Part shown: in pieces, positions 59,887 to 64,000 of the stretch | Position numbering within the stretch: the stretch's first letter is position 1 | Layout: each line of letters opens with the position of its first letter | Source: Mesorhizobium sp. AR02 | GTDB lineage: Bacteria > Pseudomonadota > Alphaproteobacteria > Rhizobiales > Rhizobiaceae | DNA length: 64,000 nt | Reading direction: 5' to 3' | Assembly (NCBI RefSeq): GCF_024746835.1 | Contig: NZ_CP080531.1 | Location: forward strand, 124,001-188,000 | Program-made: the position numbers and the translations under genes | The notes under the pieces: model-generated | What the model saw: only the letters and a program-made list of their open reading frames with translations | Told to the model about the DNA's origin: nothing | The model's database searches: none

Positions 59887-60762
59887 ATGCTGCGGTCTTT
59901 CGAGCAACTGCGCGACACGGCAAAGGCCGATCTTTTGATCGCGGCCGACGAAGAGCATGCGGCTCTGGCGGGCAGCGGCGCCTACGCCATGCCGTGGCAT
60001 TGGCACGACTGCCTGATGTTCATCCTGCCAAGCCGTGGAACGGTCGAGCTCAAACACGAAGACCAGCGTGAAGGGACATGGCTGTCGCAGGACCGGTTCG
60101 CCGTCGTGCCGCAGAACCGTGCGCATGAGACCTGCGCCGGCATTGGCGCGCACCGTCATGTCGCCATCTACGTCACCGGCGCCATTCTTCGCCGGCTCGA
60201 CCGGGAGGTCGGCTCGCTCAGCGAGTTCCATCGGCGCACCCGCGCGACGGTTCTGGTTCGCCGTACCGCCACGGTGCGGGCGCTGCAGGCGCTTTCGCTT
60301 CGCAATGGCGGCGGCGCCTATGGCAATTCCGGGGTCAGGCACTCGCTGAGCTCCGCCCTGCTCGTCCAATGCATCGCCGAGGTCATGGCCGGCGAGATGA
60401 TGCCTGGCGCTTCGCATCGCGAGCACGGGATGGCATTGATCGAGGATCTGAAGGAGTTCCTCACCCTTCATGCCGATGAGCAGGTCCCCCTCGACGCCCT
60501 GGCGGATCGCTTCGGTGTCTCCAGGCGCCACATCACCCGCCTGTTCCGCGAGGGCACCGGTTTTTCGGTGGGTGAATTCCAGCTGCGCATCCGCCTGCAG
60601 ACTGCGCGCGAGTTGCTGAGCGGAACCGACCTGCCGATCGGCGAGATCGCCTTCCGGGTCGGTTTCGACAGCGGTGCGGCACTTGCCCATGCCATGCGTA
60701 GGGCAGACGGCCGCTCACCTTCCGATATCCGCAGACGCGTGGCCCAACCGATCAAACCATAA
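59887..60762 (+). CDS. AraC-family transcriptional regulator
   Basis: 291 residues. An N-terminal cupin-like sensor domain (residues ~1-130; YAMPWHWHDCLMFILPSRGTVELKHEDQREGTWLSQDRFAVVPQNRAHETCAG). Two C-terminal helix-turn-helix motifs (VPLDALADRFGVSRRHITRLFREGTGFSVGEFQLRIRLQTARELLSG and LPIGEIAFRVGFDSGAALAHAMRRADGRSPSDIRRR). It precedes the PhzF gene, 80 bases apart, so it may control that gene and the amino-acid transporter. Confidence 0.92.
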   Translation: MLRSFEQLRDTAKADLLIAADEEHAALAGSGAYAMPWHWHDCLMFILPSRGTVELKHEDQREGTWLSQDRFAVVPQNRAHETCAGIGAHRHVAIYVTGAILRRLDREVGSLSEFHRRTRATVLVRRTATVRALQALSLRNGGGAYGNSGVRHSLSSALLVQCIAEVMAGEMMPGASHREHGMALIEDLKEFLTLHADEQVPLDALADRFGVSRRHITRLFREGTGFSVGEFQLRIRLQTARELLSGTDLPIGEIAFRVGFDSGAALAHAMRRADGRSPSDIRRRVAQPIKP

Positions 60763-60842
60763 GGCCCGTTCGAACGCGCGGCACGGCCGCTATCGCCCTA
60801 GGCTCTGCGCAGTGAATCCTGCGTAACGGCCAGAAGGTGAGA

Positions 60843-61736
60843 ATGCGTCCCGACGTTCGACTTGTCAGTGTGTTTGCCGCTGGTCCTCATGGAGGCAACC
60901 CGGCACCGATCGTCGTCGATGCCGCTGGCATGTCCGACGCCGACATGCAGCAGGTCGCACGCTCCTTCGGTCATGAGAGCGGTTTCGTGTTCCCGCCGCC
61001 GCCAGGCTCGGATTGTGATTTCGAGTTCCGCTTCTGGGTGCCCAACCATGAGATGTCGATGTGCGGGCACGCCACCGTCGGCGCGCTGTGGCTGCTGGAT
61101 CGACTGGGAAAGCTGCCTGCTGATGATCTGACGATCTGGACCCAGAGCGGCCGGGTCGACGCCAGGATCGGCAAGCGGACGGCGCATGGGGCGGCTGTCG
61201 AGATTTCGCAACCGGCCGCCAGCGTCCAGCCACTTCCCGATGCCGAGAAGAGCCGTGCGGACATTATCGAGATCCTCGGCATCCGGGCGGACGATCTGGC
61301 ATCGGCGCCGATCCAGAATGCATCGACCAGTCGGGGCAAGACGCTGGTCCCGCTGAACAGCGTGGCGGTGCTCGATCAGTTGAGACCCGACTTCACGGGG
61401 ATGGAAGAGCTGTGCAGCCGGATCGGTTCCACCGGCCTTTATCCCTATGCCGTGTTCGATAGGGATGCCCAGATTGTCGATGCCCGCCAGTTCCCGCGTT
61501 CCTCGGGCTATCCCGAGGACGCCGCTACCGGTATCGCGGCCGCGGCGCTGGCGTTCGGCCTGCTGTCGAACGGGATGGTGGAGACATCGGAACGCCAGAT
61601 CATCATCCGCCAGGGCCGTGCCATGCTGCGCCCGTCCGAAATCCTCGTCCGCTTCCGTCTCGATGACGGGCAACCCGCCGGATGCTGGCTCGGCGGCGCG
61701 GTCCGGCTGGAAGAGCATGAGAGCGCCGCGCCATGA
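60843..61736 (+). CDS. PhzF-family isomerase/epimerase
   Basis: 297 residues. PhzF proteins catalyse isomerisation or epimerisation (for example proton shifts) of amino-acid-like substrates. The catalytic Glu lies in FGHESGFVFP (~45); GGNPAPIVVDAAG near the N-terminus and NHEMSMCGHATVGALWLL (~70) are the other signatures, and the C-terminal half repeats the fold (SSGYPEDAATGIAAAALAFGL). ATG 60843 chosen over GTG 60837 because AGAAGG then has proper spacing. It precedes an amino-acid ABC transporter. Confidence 0.92.
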   Translation: MRPDVRLVSVFAAGPHGGNPAPIVVDAAGMSDADMQQVARSFGHESGFVFPPPPGSDCDFEFRFWVPNHEMSMCGHATVGALWLLDRLGKLPADDLTIWTQSGRVDARIGKRTAHGAAVEISQPAASVQPLPDAEKSRADIIEILGIRADDLASAPIQNASTSRGKTLVPLNSVAVLDQLRPDFTGMEELCSRIGSTGLYPYAVFDRDAQIVDARQFPRSSGYPEDAATGIAAAALAFGLLSNGMVETSERQIIIRQGRAMLRPSEILVRFRLDDGQPAGCWLGGAVRLEEHESAAP

Positions 61737-61815
61737 AAGCCGGATCAAGGGCCTGCCGGCGTTGGGGGCCAAGAACACAGAAAGCCTGAACCAGAACCAA
61801 CCAAAGGGGAAAAAA

Positions 61816-62568
61816 ATGCATCGCAGACAGCTTCTTCAACTTGGCCTTCTCGCGGCTCCCGCGATCATCCTTGCCAGATCAGTCAAAGCCGACGACGCCG
61901 AACTCATCGTCGGCTCCAATGTCGGCAGCCCGCCTTTTGCCTTCAAGGACGGCGACCACTATTCCGGCTTCGACATGGAAATGTTCGGCGAAGTCGCCAA
62001 GGGCCTGGACCGCAAATGGCGGGTGCAGCCGATGGATTTCGGAGCCCTGATCCCGGCGCTGCAGACCGGCAACATCGACGCCATCGTGTCCCAGTTGTTC
62101 ATCAAGCCGGAACGCCAGAAAGTGATCGACTTTTCCGACCCCTACTATCAAAGCGGCCTGGTTGCGGTGACCAGGGCCGACAACACGACCATCAACACAC
62201 CCGACGATCTGGCGGGCAAGACAATCGGCACCGAGACGGGCACCATCGCCGTCGATTTCATCAAGGATCACATCAAGGGCGCGACGCTCGACCAGTTGCC
62301 GAGCATCAACAACGCCCTGCTCGCTCTCACAGCCGGGCGGACGGATGCCGTGATCTACGACACGCCGGCGTTGATGTATTACGCCAACAATGCCGGCAAG
62401 GGCAAAGTCCGGGTCATCCATCCGACGCTGGAAGGCCGCGATGTCGGCATCGGCTTCAAAAAAGGCAGCCCGCTTGTCGCCCCGGCGAATGTGACGCTGG
62501 CCGCGATGAAGGCCGACGGGTGCCTGAAGGCGATCCGCGAAAAGTGGTTCGGGCCGGACGCGGCTTAG
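61816..62568 (+). CDS. Polar amino-acid ABC transporter substrate-binding protein (GlnH/HisJ-like)
   Basis: 250 residues. N-terminal Tat-like or Sec signal MHRRQLLQLGLLAAPAIILA. Mature protein starts ELIVGSNVGSPPFAFKDGDHYSGFDMEMFGEVAKGL, the typical SBP_bac_3 pattern, with DAIVSQLFIKPERQKVIDFSDPYYQSGL and KTIGTETGTIAVDFI. Start 61816 has AAAGGGG upstream. Binds a polar amino acid or related ligand, then hands it to the permease at 62650. A hairpin (62583-62614) follows the stop. Confidence 0.93.
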   Translation: MHRRQLLQLGLLAAPAIILARSVKADDAELIVGSNVGSPPFAFKDGDHYSGFDMEMFGEVAKGLDRKWRVQPMDFGALIPALQTGNIDAIVSQLFIKPERQKVIDFSDPYYQSGLVAVTRADNTTINTPDDLAGKTIGTETGTIAVDFIKDHIKGATLDQLPSINNALLALTAGRTDAVIYDTPALMYYANNAGKGKVRVIHPTLEGRDVGIGFKKGSPLVAPANVTLAAMKADGCLKAIREKWFGPDAA

Positions 62569-62582
62569 GCGGAACTGGCCAA

Positions 62583-62614
62583 CGGTGATGAGACCTTCGT
62601 AGCCCTCATCACCG
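62583..62614 (+). terminator. Hairpin between binding-protein and permease genes
   Basis: CGGTGATGAG (62583-62592) pairs with CTCATCACCG (62605-62614), followed by GCTTTTC. Weak terminators at this place commonly keep the binding protein more abundant than the membrane components. Confidence 0.6.
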
Positions 62615-62649
62615 GCTTTTCGCCTCGCGAACGTTAGACTGGATCTCTC

Positions 62650-63306
62650 ATGACTTTCGATTGGACTGCTGTGTTCGACGCCCTGCCGGATCTGCTGCAG
62701 GGGCTCGAAGTGACGATGCTGATTGCGCTTGCCGGCCTTGCCGGAGGCATTGTGGTGGGTGTGCTCACCGGCGTGCTGCTCACCTATGGTGGCTGGCTGG
62801 CGCAATCCCCGGCGCAGATCTATGTCGCCTTGATCCGTGGCACGCCGATTACGGTGCAGGTGATGTTCATCTACTTCGCGCTGCCCATCCTGATGAACAT
62901 CCGCATCAGCGCGACCAGCGCGGGCATCCTCACGCTGATCATCAATTCAGGCGCCTACAATGCCGAGATCGTTCGCGGCGCGCTCGACAGCGTGGCCACG
63001 GGTCTGCGCGAAGCCGGGCTGTCCATGGGCCTGAGTTTCCGCAAGGTGCTGACCTATGTCATCGCGCCCATTGCGGTCAGGCGCGCTCTTCCCGCCATGG
63101 GCAATCAGCTCGTCTCGGTGGTCAAGGACACGTCCATATTCCTGGTCATCGGTGTCGGCGAGCTGACCCGGCGCGGACAGGAGATCATGTCCGGCAACTT
63201 CCGCGCCGTGGAAATCTGGACGGCCGTGGCGGTGATGTACCTCATCGTCATCAGCATCCTTGCCCTTAGCCTGCGGTTTGTCGAACGGGCGGCGCGTCTG
63301 CCATGA
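62650..63306 (+). CDS. Polar amino-acid ABC transporter permease (GlnP/HisMQ-like)
   Basis: 218 residues, about five helices. [24 protein letters not shown] and [22 protein letters not shown] are characteristic. The EAA loop is [56 protein letters not shown]. Overlaps the ATPase gene as ATGA. Confidence 0.94.
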   Translation: MTFDWTAVFDALPDLLQGLEVTMLIALAGLAGGIVVGVLTGVLLTYGGWLAQSPAQIYVALIRGTPITVQVMFIYFALPILMNIRISATSAGILTLIINSGAYNAEIVRGALDSVATGLREAGLSMGLSFRKVLTYVIAPIAVRRALPAMGNQLVSVVKDTSIFLVIGVGELTRRGQEIMSGNFRAVEIWTAVAVMYLIVISILALSLRFVERAARLP

Positions 63307-64000
63307 GCATGGTCGAGTTCAAGAAGGTCTCGAAGCAATTCGGCGCGCACCGTGTGTTGCAATCTATCGACCTTGCCGTCGATCGTGGCGAGGTCGCGGT
63401 GGTGATCGGCCCGTCCGGGTCAGGCAAGTCGACCATGCTTCGCTGCATCAACGTGCTGGAGAAGGTGAGCGACGGCGACCTTTTGGTCGACGGCCTCAGC
63501 GTGCTTGGCAACCCGCGCGATATCAGGCGCATCCGGCTCGAGGCCGGCATGGTGTTCCAGCAGTTCAACCTGTTCCCGCATCTGACGGCCATGCAGAATG
63601 TGATGTTCGGCCCGGTCCGCTCACGCGGCAAGAGCAAGGCAGAGGCGCGCGAGATCGCCGCCGCGCTGCTGCAGAAAGTCGGCCTTGGCGACCGGATGAA
63701 CCACTATGCGTCGCAGCTTTCGGGCGGCCAGCAGCAGCGCGTGGCCATTGCCCGTTCGCTTGCCGTCGGACCGAAGCTGATGCTGTTCGACGAGCCGACA
63801 TCGGCGCTTGATCCGGAGTTGCGGCAGGAAGTGCTCAGGGTCATGCAGACACTGGCGATGGAGGGCATGACGATGATCGTGGTGACCCATGAAATGGGTT
63901 TTGCCAAGAAGGTTGGCTCTCGCCTGCTGTTCATGGATGGTGGCCAACTCGTCCACGACGGCAAGCCAACAGACTTGCTGTCGCACCCGCCAAGCGAACG
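63303..64000 (+). CDS. Polar amino-acid ABC transporter ATPase (GlnQ/HisP-like), 3' partial
   Basis: The frame opens at ATG 63303 and runs to the end of the window (232 codons seen). Walker [14 protein letters not shown]-loop [12 protein letters not shown], signature [15 protein letters not shown], Walker [15 protein letters not shown] and H-loop VVTHEMGF are all present, so only the last few residues are missing. It energises the importer with the permease and binding protein at 61816-63306. Confidence 0.95.
   Translation, partial: MSMVEFKKVSKQFGAHRVLQSIDLAVDRGEVAVVIGPSGSGKSTMLRCINVLEKVSDGDLLVDGLSVLGNPRDIRRIRLEAGMVFQQFNLFPHLTAMQNVMFGPVRSRGKSKAEAREIAAALLQKVGLGDRMNHYASQLSGGQQQRVAIARSLAVGPKLMLFDEPTSALDPELRQEVLRVMQTLAMEGMTMIVVTHEMGFAKKVGSRLLFMDGGQLVHDGKPTDLLSHPPSE

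Noticed and set aside
1..64000. CRISPR arrays, tRNA/rRNA genes, insertion sequences, replication origin
   Set aside because: Looked for on reading; no regular spaced repeats, cloverleaf-like genes, transposase frames or DnaA-box clusters were seen.

Overview
The window is high-GC chromosomal DNA from an alphaproteobacterium of the order Hyphomicrobiales, most likely Mesorhizobium or a close relative. Evidence: a MucR/Ros regulator, a FeuP/FeuQ two-component pair, the cytochrome c maturation operon followed by a DegP protease, a two-component pair and glnE in the order known from rhizobia, and short rhizobial-type intergenic palindromes. I saw no rRNA, tRNA, CRISPR array, transposase or complete prophage.

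Layout. 1-2281: end of a Csu-type chaperone-usher pilus cluster (partial usher, two-domain spore-coat-U adhesin). 2353-6735: an amino-acid binding protein, a Sel1 protein, a DUF2147 protein, a ClpP-like exported protein with unusual codon use, and two small membrane peptides. 6810-15542: metabolic and housekeeping genes (AMP nucleosidase, membrane EEP phosphatase/nuclease, DUF922 protease, ETF-ubiquinone oxidoreductase, family-4-like uracil-DNA glycosylase, MmyB-type regulator, EamA transporter). 15691-20854: aminopeptidase N and a PAS histidine kinase. 20900-32798: a minus-strand block with an EF-hand protein, glnE, an OmpR-type two-component pair (kinase coupled to glnE by TGATG), degP and ccmHFEI. 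32916-36027: a lipoprotein, feuQ, feuP and a small periplasmic protein where a FeuN-type modulator would be expected. 36201-37079: an orphan phage/GTA-type DUF3168 gene and an apparent amidase remnant.

37080-45566 is the most distinctive region. A short-chain dehydrogenase and a complete PotABCD-type ABC importer lie behind a LysR regulator. Divergent from it are an M20-family hydrolase with altered metal-site motifs and a guanidino-group hydrolase (arginine deiminase/DDAH superfamily). Together they look like an uptake and hydrolysis module for a guanidino or acyl-guanidino compound whose identity the sequence does not give.

45787-56382 is envelope and regulatory: a class A penicillin-binding protein, a split DUF1214/DUF1254 pair, a new small protein, a DUF2336 gene preceded by a possible pseudoknot, a histidine kinase overlapping a membrane-anchored peptidoglycan-binding protein, SufE, MucR with a CxxD zinc-finger variant, and a frameshifted SH3-type secreted protein. 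56496-64000 holds an oligopeptidase B-like S9 peptidase coupled to a LysE exporter, a minimal SET-domain protein, an AraC regulator, a PhzF-family enzyme and a polar amino-acid ABC transporter cut by the window end.
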